Positions 56,586 through 64,000 of a DNA stretch of 64,000 nt are shown in pieces. The stretch lies in contig NZ_JASCQP010000005.1 in assembly GCF_030010555.1 (NCBI RefSeq), forward strand, positions 124,001 through 188,000. Direction: 5' to 3'. The position numbers and the translations under genes are program-made. The stretch comes from Halomonas rhizosphaerae. Lineage in GTDB: Bacteria; Pseudomonadota; Gammaproteobacteria; Pseudomonadales; Halomonadaceae. Position 1 is the first letter of the stretch. Each line of letters begins with the position of its first letter. The notes under the pieces were generated by a model. That model ran no database searches. It was not told where the DNA came from and saw only the letters and a program-made list of their open reading frames with translations.

Positions 56586-57926
56586 ATGACACAGGCTTTC
56601 GATGCCGCCGCGCAGCAGACCCTGCTGGAGAGTCGCGCCCGGATGGCCCTGGACCTGGCCCGTGGGCTGGGGGCCGATGCCTGCGAGGTGGGGGCCAGCG
56701 TCGACCAGGGCGTCGGCGTCAGTGTCCGCGAGGGCGAGGTGGAGACGGTCGAGCTGTCCCGGGACCAGGGGATCGCCGTGACCGTCTATGTGGGGCAGCG
56801 CAAGGGCAGCGCCTCCTCCAGCGACGCCGGCGAGGCCTCGGTGCGTGCCGTGGTCGAGAAGGCCCTGGCGATCGCCCGTCACACCGGCGAGGATCCGGCC
56901 TCGGGCCTGGCCGACGCGCGACTGATGGCCACCGAGCTGCCCGACCTCGACGTCCACCATCCCTGGCCGCTCTCCATCGATGAGGCCACCGATCTGGCGC
57001 TGCGCTGCGAGTCGGCCGGTCGGGTCATGGCGGGCATCAAGAGCTCCGACGGGGCCAGCCTCTCCAGCGGCGAGGGAGTGCACGTCTACGCCAACAGCCA
57101 TGGTTTCCTGGGTAGCCAATGCGGCAGCCGCCACTCGCTCTCCTGCATGCTGATTGCCGAGGACGAGAACGGCATGCAGCGGGACTACGACTACACCAGC
57201 GCCCGTGCACCCGGTGACCTGGCCGCTGCCGAGGCGGTGGGCGAGAGTGCCGCGCGCCGCACCTTGCGGCGACTCGGTGCCCGGCGACCGGCCACCGGGC
57301 GGATGCCGGTGCTCTTCGATCCGACCCTCGCCGCTGGCCTGGTCGGCCACCTGATGGGGGCAATTGCCGGGGGCGCCCTCTATCGAGAGGCCTCCTTTCT
57401 GTGCGACCGACTGAACACCCCTCTCTTCCCGGAGTGGTTCAGCCTCGGCGAGCGGCCCATGGAAGTCGGCGCCATGGCGAGCTCGCCGTTCGACGGCGAC
57501 GGGGTGCAGACCCGCGACAATGTCTTCGTTCGCGACGGTCGCCTGGCCAGCTACATGCTCTCGGCCTACAGTGCCCGGCGGCTGGGCCTCGAGACCACCG
57601 GCAATGCCGGGGGCGCGCGCAACCTGCGCATCACCGCGCCGCTGGAGAGCCGCGAGGCACTGCTCGCCCGCATGGGCCGCGGCGTGCTGGTCACCGAGCT
57701 GATGGGGCAGGGGGTCAACGGCGTGACCGGCGACTACTCCCGTGGCGCCGCCGGCTTCTGGGTCGAGGACGGCGAGATCCGGCATCCGGTGGAGGAGTTC
57801 ACCATCGCCGGTAACCTGGAAACGATGTTCCAGGGCCTCGTCGGCGTCGGGGATGATACCGATACCCGTGGCAGCATCCATACCGGCAGCTGGCTGGTCG
57901 ACGAGTTGATGGTGGCGGGGGGCTGA
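56586..57926 (+). CDS. pmbA: Metalloprotease subunit PmbA/TldE
   Basis: A 446-aa partner of TldD lacking the HExxxH motif. Typical parts are ASVDQGVGVSVREGEVETVE near the start and FDPTLAAGLVGHLMGAIAGG and RNLRITAP late in the chain. A TGAGGAGAG site precedes ATG 56586. It is convergent with ptsO with a 5-bp gap; a small palindrome GGCTGA/TCAGCC contains both stop codons. Confidence 0.94.
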   Translation: MTQAFDAAAQQTLLESRARMALDLARGLGADACEVGASVDQGVGVSVREGEVETVELSRDQGIAVTVYVGQRKGSASSSDAGEASVRAVVEKALAIARHTGEDPASGLADARLMATELPDLDVHHPWPLSIDEATDLALRCESAGRVMAGIKSSDGASLSSGEGVHVYANSHGFLGSQCGSRHSLSCMLIAEDENGMQRDYDYTSARAPGDLAAAEAVGESAARRTLRRLGARRPATGRMPVLFDPTLAAGLVGHLMGAIAGGALYREASFLCDRLNTPLFPEWFSLGERPMEVGAMASSPFDGDGVQTRDNVFVRDGRLASYMLSAYSARRLGLETTGNAGGARNLRITAPLESREALLARMGRGVLVTELMGQGVNGVTGDYSRGAAGFWVEDGEIRHPVEEFTIAGNLETMFQGLVGVGDDTDTRGSIHTGSWLVDELMVAGG

Positions 57927-57931
57927 CGGCC

Positions 57932-58201
57932 TCAGCCGTCCTCGTCGAAGCGGGCCTCGAAGAGCCGGGTGATCGCCTCGAGGGCCGCCTCGGCGTCCTC
58001 CCCTTCGGTGCAGACCTCGAGCTCGGTGCCGCAGGGGGCGGCCAGGATCAGCAGCGACATGATGTTGCCGGCGTCGGCCTGCTGGTCACCGCGGCACACG
58101 GTGACCCGGGCGTCGAAGGGCTGGCAGCACTGCACCAGCTTGGTAGCGGCGCGGGCATGCAGGCCGCGCCGATTGGTCAGGGTCAGCTTGCGACTCGGCA
58201 C
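57932..58201 (-). CDS. ptsO: Nitrogen-PTS phosphocarrier protein NPr
   Basis: An 89-aa HPr-like carrier. The phosphorylated His15 lies in NRRGLHARAATK, and GNIMSLLILAA is the HPr second helix region. It passes phosphate from EI(Ntr) to EIIA(Ntr), linking nitrogen status to K+ and envelope control. It is the last gene of the rpoN-hpf-ptsN-rapZ-ptsO cluster, 3 bases after rapZ. Confidence 0.95.
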   Translation of the reverse strand: MPSRKLTLTNRRGLHARAATKLVQCCQPFDARVTVCRGDQQADAGNIMSLLILAAPCGTELEVCTEGEDAEAALEAITRLFEARFDEDG

Positions 58202-58204
58202 GCG

Positions 58205-59125
58205 TCAGGTTCCTTCCTGGGCGGGGTTGTCCTCGGCCATCTCCTGGCCGGCGGGGAGGGTGATCTGCACCCCCAGTTCACGATGGCGTAGCCGCACCCC
58301 GTCGTGCCGGTTCGCCAGCCGGTCGGCCAGGCGTTCGGCCAGGTAGACCGAGCGGTGCTGGCCGCCGGTGCAGCCGATGGCCACGGTGAGGTAGCTGCGC
58401 TGACTGGCCTGGTAGTGTGGCAGCCAGCGCTCCACCCAGGCGAGGATGTCGTCGAGCATCTCGGCAACGATCGGGTAGCCGTCGAGGAAGGCGATGATGC
58501 TGGGATCGCGTCCCGTGGCATCGCGCAGCGCCGGATCCCAGTAGGGGTTGGGCAGGCAGCGGGCATCGAAGACGATGTCCGCGTCCAGTGGCACCCCGCG
58601 CTTGAAGCCGAAGGATTCCACGGTCAGGGTCATCCGCTCGGCCCGGTGGCCGGCGACCTGATCGGTGATGCGCCCCCGGAGCTCGTGCACCGAGAGCCGC
58701 GTGGTGTCGATCACCAGGTCGGCGAGGTCGCGGATCTCGGAGAGAGACTGCTCCTCGGTATCGATCGCCTCGGCGAGGGTCATGTCGCTGCCGCGGGTCA
58801 GGGGGTGTCGGCGGCGGGTATGGGAGTAGCGCTCGAGGAGAATGCGCGCGTCGGTGGTCAGGTAGACCACCTGGCAGTCGACCCGGCGGCCACGCAGTTC
58901 CTCGAGCAGCTCGGGAAAGCGCTCGAGGGCGGCGGGCAGGTTGCGGGCATCGATGCTGACGGCGATCGAGGAGCGCAGCGAGCGGTCATCCTGCAGTTCA
59001 TCGACGAGCGCACCGAGCAGCATGGCCGGCAGGTTGTCGATGGCGTAGTAGCCCAGGTCTTCCAGCGCCTGCAGCGCGATCGACTTGCCGGAGCCTGACC
59101 GGCCACTGATGATCACAAGCTGCAT
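58205..59125 (-). CDS. rapZ: RNase adapter/GTP-binding protein RapZ
   Basis: A 306-aa protein with N-terminal Walker A GRSGSGKS (8-15) and DLGYYAIDNLP, and a C-terminal domain with IGCTGGQHRSVYLAERLA that binds small RNAs or metabolites. In E. coli it brings GlmZ RNA to RNase E for control of glucosamine-6-phosphate synthesis. Standard position between ptsN and ptsO. Confidence 0.95.
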   Translation of the reverse strand: MQLVIISGRSGSGKSIALQALEDLGYYAIDNLPAMLLGALVDELQDDRSLRSSIAVSIDARNLPAALERFPELLEELRGRRVDCQVVYLTTDARILLERYSHTRRRHPLTRGSDMTLAEAIDTEEQSLSEIRDLADLVIDTTRLSVHELRGRITDQVAGHRAERMTLTVESFGFKRGVPLDADIVFDARCLPNPYWDPALRDATGRDPSIIAFLDGYPIVAEMLDDILAWVERWLPHYQASQRSYLTVAIGCTGGQHRSVYLAERLADRLANRHDGVRLRHRELGVQITLPAGQEMAEDNPAQEGT

Positions 59126-59173
59126 GCGGGTCTCCTGGTCGTGGGATGGCCGGGCAGGCCCGAGGGGGAAGGA

Positions 59174-59647
59174 TCAGCCGGCCGGGGCCTGTCGTCGGAT
59201 CGCCTCCGTGAGGCGCTCATGGAGTTCGCGCTGGCTGGTGCTGTGACGCAGCCGGGCACGGGTATCGGCATCGTTCATCACCCCGGCGACCTGGCCGAGC
59301 AGGGCCAGATGAGCCTCGTCGGCTTCCTCCGGCACCAGCAGCACGAACACCAGGTCGACCGGCTCGCCGTCGATGGCGTCGAAGTCCACCGGCTCCGCCA
59401 GCTTGAGGAAACCGGCGATGGGGGCCTTGCAGTGAGGGTTGCGGGCATGGGGAATGGCGACCCCGTTGCCGATACCGGTACTGCCCAGTCGCTCGCGCCC
59501 GATCAGACGGCTGAAGACCTCCTGACTGTCGAGACTCGGGGTGTTCTGGGCGATGAAGGTGCTGAAGAACTCCAGCACCCGTTTCTTGCTCCCCCCCGGC
59601 ACATCGAAGAGGGTGCGCTCGGGGGGCAGGATGGCGTCCAGTGTCAT
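59174..59647 (-). CDS. ptsN: Nitrogen-PTS EIIA component PtsN
   Basis: A 157-aa EIIA(Ntr). The phosphoryl-accepting His67 is in GIGNGVAIPHARN. LVFVLLVPEEADEAHLALLGQVA is the second conserved block. Start MTLDAILPPERTLFDV chosen; the frame up to 59740 lies inside hpf. It ends the phosphorelay from EI(Ntr) and NPr and regulates K+ transport and stress responses in relatives. Confidence 0.94.
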   Translation of the reverse strand: MTLDAILPPERTLFDVPGGSKKRVLEFFSTFIAQNTPSLDSQEVFSRLIGRERLGSTGIGNGVAIPHARNPHCKAPIAGFLKLAEPVDFDAIDGEPVDLVFVLLVPEEADEAHLALLGQVAGVMNDADTRARLRHSTSQRELHERLTEAIRRQAPAG

Positions 59648-59654
59648 GACGAAA

Positions 59655-59963
59655 TCAGCGGGCGCCAGCGCCCTGGGCGCGGGCCTGGGCCTTTTCCTTG
59701 TGCTTGACCAGCTGGCGGTCGAGCTTGTCGGCCAGGGCATCTATGGCGGCATACATGTCGTTCTCCATGGCCTCGGCATGGAGATCGGCACCGGCAGCAT
59801 GCAGGGTGCAGGCCGCCTGCTGGCGCTCCTTCTCCACGGAGAGGGTGACCTGCACGTTGGTGATGTTGTCGTAGTGGCGCTCCACGCGGGCGAGCTTTTC
59901 TTGCACATAGTCACGCAGGGCGTCGGTCAGTTCCACATGATGGCCGGTGATGTTGACTTGCAT
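59655..59963 (-). CDS. hpf: Ribosome hibernation promoting factor, short type
   Basis: A 102-aa HPF/RaiA-fold protein, MQVNITGHHVELTDALRDYV at the start and NDMYAAIDALADKLDRQL near the end. The short length points to the short-form HPF that acts with RMF to make 100S ribosomes. It lies between rpoN and ptsN, 7 bp before ptsN. A GGAGCG-like site precedes the chosen ATG; the longer frame is unconserved. Confidence 0.94.
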   Translation of the reverse strand: MQVNITGHHVELTDALRDYVQEKLARVERHYDNITNVQVTLSVEKERQQAACTLHAAGADLHAEAMENDMYAAIDALADKLDRQLVKHKEKAQARAQGAGAR

Positions 59964-60134
59964 GACACGCTCCTTGCTCTGTCGGGTTATGGGTCGATTG
60001 TAACCCTTTTTGCTGTCCTGCATACCCCCTCGGACGAGGGGATTCGAGAGGCGCATGACCGGCGTCATTTCAACCGCTTGCGTCCGTGTGGGAGGAAGAA
60101 GTCCGGGGGCCGCGGGAGCGCCAGCGAGAGGCCT

Positions 60135-61556
60135 TCAACGCAGCCGCTTGCGTTCGCTGGAGGAGGGGATGCCCATCGCTTCGCGGTACTTCGCGACGGT
60201 GCGTCGCGCGACGCTGATGCCGGCCTCATCGAGCAGGGTGACCAACTTGCTGTCGGAGAGGGGCTTGCGAGGGGGCTCGTCCTGGATCAGCTTGCGGATG
60301 CGTGCCCGGATGGCGGTGCTGGAGTGGGCGTCGCCCTCGCCGCTGCCCCCCACCTGGCTGGAGAAGAAGTACTTGAGCTCGAACATCCCGCGCGGCGTGT
60401 GGATGAACTTCTGGGTGGTGACCCGCGAGATGGTCGACTCGTGCATCTCCACGACCTGGGCGATGTCGGCCAGGATCAGCGGTTTCATCGCCTCCTCGCC
60501 GTGCTCCAGGAAGTCGAGCTGGCGCACCATGATCTCGCGGCCCACCCGCAGCAGGGTGTCGTTGCGGCTGGACAGGCTCTTCATCAGCCAGCGCGCCTCC
60601 TGCAGGTGGTCCTTGAGGAACTGGTTGTCCTCGCTCTTGTCCGCCCGTCGTATCAGGGCGGCATAGTCGGGCTGGATGCGCAGCCGCGGCATCGCCTCCG
60701 GGTTGAGTTCCACCTGCCAGCCATCGCGGGTGTGGCGGGCGATGAGGTCGGGGATGACATAGGCGCCGTCACTGTCGGTGAAGCCGCTGCCGGGGCGCGG
60801 GTCCAGCGAACGCACCAGCTCGATCACCGTGTCCAGGGCGTCGTCGTCGAGGCCGAGCCGTCGCTTGAGCAGGCGGCGGTCGTCGCCGGCGAGCGCCTCG
60901 AGGAACTGGCGGACCAGGCGGCGGGCCTGCGGCAACAGCGGGGTGTCGTCGGGCAGGGTGGCCAGCTGCAGCATCAGGCACTCGCGCAGGTCCCGGGCGA
61001 AGACCCCCGTGGGCTCGAACTGCTGCAGGCGCAACAGCACCTGCTCGACCTCGCGGGTCTTGAGGCCCTCGAGGCCCTGCGCTCGGAGGCCGTCGCGGAT
61101 CTCCTCCAGGGGCTGGGTCAGGTAGCCGTCGCCGTTGACGCCGTCGATCAGGCTCTCGGCGATGCGTTGCTGGCGTGCGTCAAGGTCGGTCATGGCCAGC
61201 TGCCAGGCCAGGTGCCCCTGGAGGCTCTGGCCCGAGGCCTGGCGCTCGAAGTCCGGGCCCTCGCCACTGCCGCCGGCGGGCGCGGTGCCGAGGTCCTGGT
61301 AGGTGTCGGACCAGTCGCTGTCGGTGCTGAGCTCGTCGGGGATCTCGCTGGCCCACTCCTCGTCGGGCGCTTCGCTCACCGCCTGCTCGCCGAAGTCATC
61401 CTCGACCTCCAGCATGGGGTTGGACTCCAGTGCTTGCTGGATCTCCTGGCGCAGGTCCAGGGTCGAGAGCTGCAGCAGCGCGATGGCCTGCTGCAGTTGG
61501 GGGGTCATGGTCAGCTGGGTGCCGACGCGCAGCTGCAGGGACGCCTTCATGGCCAT
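60135..61556 (-). CDS. rpoN: RNA polymerase sigma-54 factor
   Basis: A 473-aa sigma factor for -24/-12 promoters. Region I is Gln/Leu-rich (QLRVGTQLTMTPQLQQAIALL), an acidic region II follows, and the RpoN box ARRTVAKYRE sits at about 450-459, with the ending PSSSERKRLR. Start is ATG 61556 (MAMKAS), with MKAS six bases later as alternative. It lies directly below lptB in the conserved lpt-rpoN-hpf-ptsN order. Confidence 0.97.
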   Translation of the reverse strand: MAMKASLQLRVGTQLTMTPQLQQAIALLQLSTLDLRQEIQQALESNPMLEVEDDFGEQAVSEAPDEEWASEIPDELSTDSDWSDTYQDLGTAPAGGSGEGPDFERQASGQSLQGHLAWQLAMTDLDARQQRIAESLIDGVNGDGYLTQPLEEIRDGLRAQGLEGLKTREVEQVLLRLQQFEPTGVFARDLRECLMLQLATLPDDTPLLPQARRLVRQFLEALAGDDRRLLKRRLGLDDDALDTVIELVRSLDPRPGSGFTDSDGAYVIPDLIARHTRDGWQVELNPEAMPRLRIQPDYAALIRRADKSEDNQFLKDHLQEARWLMKSLSSRNDTLLRVGREIMVRQLDFLEHGEEAMKPLILADIAQVVEMHESTISRVTTQKFIHTPRGMFELKYFFSSQVGGSGEGDAHSSTAIRARIRKLIQDEPPRKPLSDSKLVTLLDEAGISVARRTVAKYREAMGIPSSSERKRLR

Positions 61557-61698
61557 GAGAGGAGTGCCCTCGACTCGCCGAAAACCCCAACCCTAGCCGC
61601 TGGTCGGGAGGCTTGCAAGCACAAAATCTGCAACAATCGTGCCATCCGCAATCTTCATGCCGTCGCGGAATAACGACAAGCATATCAGTTGATTGCGG

Positions 61699-62423
<725 letters not shown>

Positions 62424-62424
<1 letters not shown>

Positions 62425-62954
62425 CACTGGCCGTCCTGCTGCTCGGGTTCCAGCGTCATGCGCACGCGCTGGCGGTCATCGACGCCCTCGGCATCCGAGC
62501 GGGCCTGGACCACCCGACGGTCGAGGAAGTATTCCAGGTAGCCGCCGTCGAAGGTGTCGCTGCCCTGGTGCAGCTCGGCCCGGTCGATCAGCTCGATCCG
62601 CCGCTCGGCGACGTGGTAGATGATGGTGCGCCCCCAGCCGCGGACCAGGGGCTCGTCCGGGGCGGGCTGTTGCTCGATGTAGGCGCGTTCGCCGGTGGCG
62701 GTGGCGCGGGTGAGCTGGCCCTGGTCGTTGCGCTGGATCTCCACCCGGGCGCCGGTCAGCTGCATGCTGCCCTGGCGGATGTCCACGTCGCCGGTGTAGA
62801 CGGCGGTGCCGGCACGGTCGTCGAGGTCGAGGCGGTCGGCCTCCACCTCGATCGGGGCACTGGCATCGCCCTCCAGGGCCAGGGCCGGGGTACTGCCCAG
62901 CAGCAGGCCGATGACGCCGAGGGTCAGCAGGGGGGCGAAGGGGGGACGCGTCAT
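62424..62954 (-). CDS. lptA: LPS transport periplasmic protein LptA
   Basis: A 176-aa periplasmic bridge protein (beta-jellyroll) with a signal peptide cleaved near residue 26 (TPALA|LEGD). The OstA-like core reads [27 protein letters not shown] strands and [12 protein letters not shown]. It carries LPS from LptC to LptD. Overlaps lptC by four bases and lptB by one. Confidence 0.93.
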
Positions 62955-63535
62955 GACTCGGGGTCCTCGCGGGTGTCGGGTGGATGGTGGCCGCGCACAT
63001 TGTCGGTCAGCCGGGCACGGTTGTCATGGATCCAGGCGTCGAAGCGCTCGCCACGCATCCGCTGGGGTGGCTGGCGCAGCAGGGCCGGGGTGTCGCTCCA
63101 GGCATGGCCGCTGTCGGCGTCGAAGTGGAGCACCTCGGTGTCGAGCTGCCAGCGCTCGGCGGGGGCCAGGAGGCGCGCGTCGCCGGAGAGGGTCAGCGGG
63201 TTGCCGCCGGCGCCCAGGGTGCCGCGGTCGCCACTGGCCAGCCAGACACGACCCGAGTCGTCCAGCAGGCGTCCTCGTGGCCGCTCCAGGCGAGTGACGT
63301 CGTCATGCGGGGTGTGGGTCAGGCGCGGCGTGTCGAGCCGCTGGTGGGGGTGTCCCCGGGCATCGAAACGGGTCAGCCGGGCGTCCTCCAGGTAGTAGTC
63401 CGGCTCGCCGGCCTCGTCCCCCGGCACGGGGCCGGGGAGCGGGGCATCGCGCAGGTCGAGCAGTGCCAGTCCGCCGCCCAGGGCGAGCAGCAGCAGGAAC
63501 AGGCCGGTGCGAAAGCCGGGGCGCGGCAGGCGCAT
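62951..63535 (-). CDS. lptC: LPS export inner-membrane-anchored protein LptC
   Basis: A 194-aa protein with one N-terminal membrane anchor (TGLFLLLLALGGGLALLDL) and a periplasmic beta-jellyroll (YYLEDARLTRFDARGHPHQ, LRQPPQRMRGERFDAW). It receives LPS from LptB2FG and hands it to LptA. It starts 3 bases after the kdsC stop. Confidence 0.92.
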   Translation of the reverse strand: MRLPRPGFRTGLFLLLLALGGGLALLDLRDAPLPGPVPGDEAGEPDYYLEDARLTRFDARGHPHQRLDTPRLTHTPHDDVTRLERPRGRLLDDSGRVWLASGDRGTLGAGGNPLTLSGDARLLAPAERWQLDTEVLHFDADSGHAWSDTPALLRQPPQRMRGERFDAWIHDNRARLTDNVRGHHPPDTREDPES

Positions 63536-63538
63536 GGC

Positions 63539-64000
63539 TCAGGTCGTGCCGTGCAGGTAGGTGTCGAGCACCGCATCCCAGTGGCCCTGGGCCTGGAGCA
63601 GGGTGTCGCAGATCTCGCGCACGGCGCCATGGCCGCCCTCGGACTCGGTGACCCAGTCGGCATGCTTGCGGATATAGGCCGGCGCGCCGGGCACGCTGAT
63701 GCCGACCCCGGCGCGCCGGATGGGCGCCACGTCGGGCATGTCGTCACCGCAGTAGGCGACCTGCTCGAGCTCCAGGCCCAGGCGGCTACAGAGCTCGCGC
63801 AGCACGGTGAGCTTCTTCTCGGCTCCCTGGAAGACATGCTTGACGCCCAGCGCGGCGGCGCGCCGGCTGACCATCGGCGAATCGCGTCCGGTGATGAAGG
63901 CCACCACGATGCCGGCCCGTTGCGCCAGCTTGATGCCATGGCCATCGTGGGTGTGGAAGGCCTTGATCTCGACGCCATCGGCCTGGAAGTAGAGGCGACC
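63539..64000 (-). CDS. kdsC: 3-deoxy-D-manno-octulosonate 8-phosphate phosphatase (partial, N-terminus outside window)
   Basis: The C-terminal ~153 residues of a HAD-family phosphatase that makes free KDO for LPS. GRLYFQADGVEIKAFHTHDG at the window edge, FITGRDSPM (HAD motif II region) and AYCGDDMPDVAPIRRAGVG (Mg-binding DD) match KdsC. The initial DVDGVLTDG motif lies beyond the right edge. The GTG at 63907 is internal, not the start. It belongs with lptC-lptA-lptB. Confidence 0.94.
   Translation of the reverse strand, partial: GRLYFQADGVEIKAFHTHDGHGIKLAQRAGIVVAFITGRDSPMVSRRAAALGVKHVFQGAEKKLTVLRELCSRLGLELEQVAYCGDDMPDVAPIRRAGVGISVPGAPAYIRKHADWVTESEGGHGAVREICDTLLQAQGHWDAVLDTYLHGTT

Noticed and set aside
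59541..61673. Plus-strand frame of 710 codons over ptsN-hpf-rpoN
   Set aside because: Antisense to three core genes with no family resemblance.
63539..63907. Complete short KdsC-like gene starting at GTG 63907
   Set aside because: The same frame continues open to the window edge with conserved KdsC sequence, so this is an internal codon of a gene cut by the boundary.

Overview
The window is a high-GC chromosomal segment from a gammaproteobacterium, most likely a halophile of the Halomonadaceae (Halomonas-like). That placement rests on Pseudomonas-type core gene order combined with a large polyamine and methylated-compound catabolic block. It is an inference from remembered gene order and protein resemblance; no database search was possible.

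Layout. (1) 1-12580 is mostly core: ychF (cut by the window edge), pth, rplY, prs, tRNA-Gln(TTG), ispE, lolB and a TPR lipoprotein on the minus strand, then hemA-prfA-prmC on the plus strand, an lrp gene inserted before moeB, and a LysR regulator. (2) 12594-42511 is a roughly 30 kb accessory block. It holds an omega-amino-acid:pyruvate aminotransferase and a seven-gene operon puuB1-potA-potB-potC-potD1-puuA1-potD2 that ends in a strong terminator. Next come a second puuB, a MITE-like element, and a folate one-carbon module (fhs, a GbdR-like AraC regulator, a dimethylglycine-dehydrogenase-like flavoprotein, a DmdA/GcvT-like protein and a MetF-like protein). The block continues with ycfJ, an NhaC-type transporter with a third puuB under a divergent GntR regulator, a second puuA divergent from puuD-aminotransferase-aldehyde dehydrogenase, a 56-aa small protein and puuR. 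(3) 42538-64000 returns to core: gatCAB on the minus strand, mreBCD-maf-rng-yhdP-tldD on the plus strand, yjgA, pmbA, and the minus-strand kdsC-lptC-lptA-lptB-rpoN-hpf-ptsN-rapZ-ptsO cluster, with kdsC cut by the window edge.

How the accessory genes fit together. The transporter with two binding proteins imports putrescine/spermidine-like amines. PuuA ligases gamma-glutamylate them, PuuB oxidases deaminate them, the aldehyde dehydrogenase oxidises the aldehyde and PuuD releases glutamate and GABA. A SpuC-like aminotransferase offers a route without gamma-glutamylation. PuuR, GntR and LysR regulators lie beside these genes. The embedded one-carbon module looks built to take methyl groups from an N- or S-methylated osmolyte onto tetrahydrofolate, oxidise them and recover ATP through Fhs. 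Its true substrate cannot be read from the sequence, and it is the best candidate here for something undescribed.

The most unusual local signals are the one-carbon module with a MetF-like protein lacking the usual glutamate motif, a tandem palindromic operator next to the GntR gene, the MITE-like element whose end coincides with a stop codon, an apparent ATC start codon of mreC, and repeat elements that reach into the end of pth.
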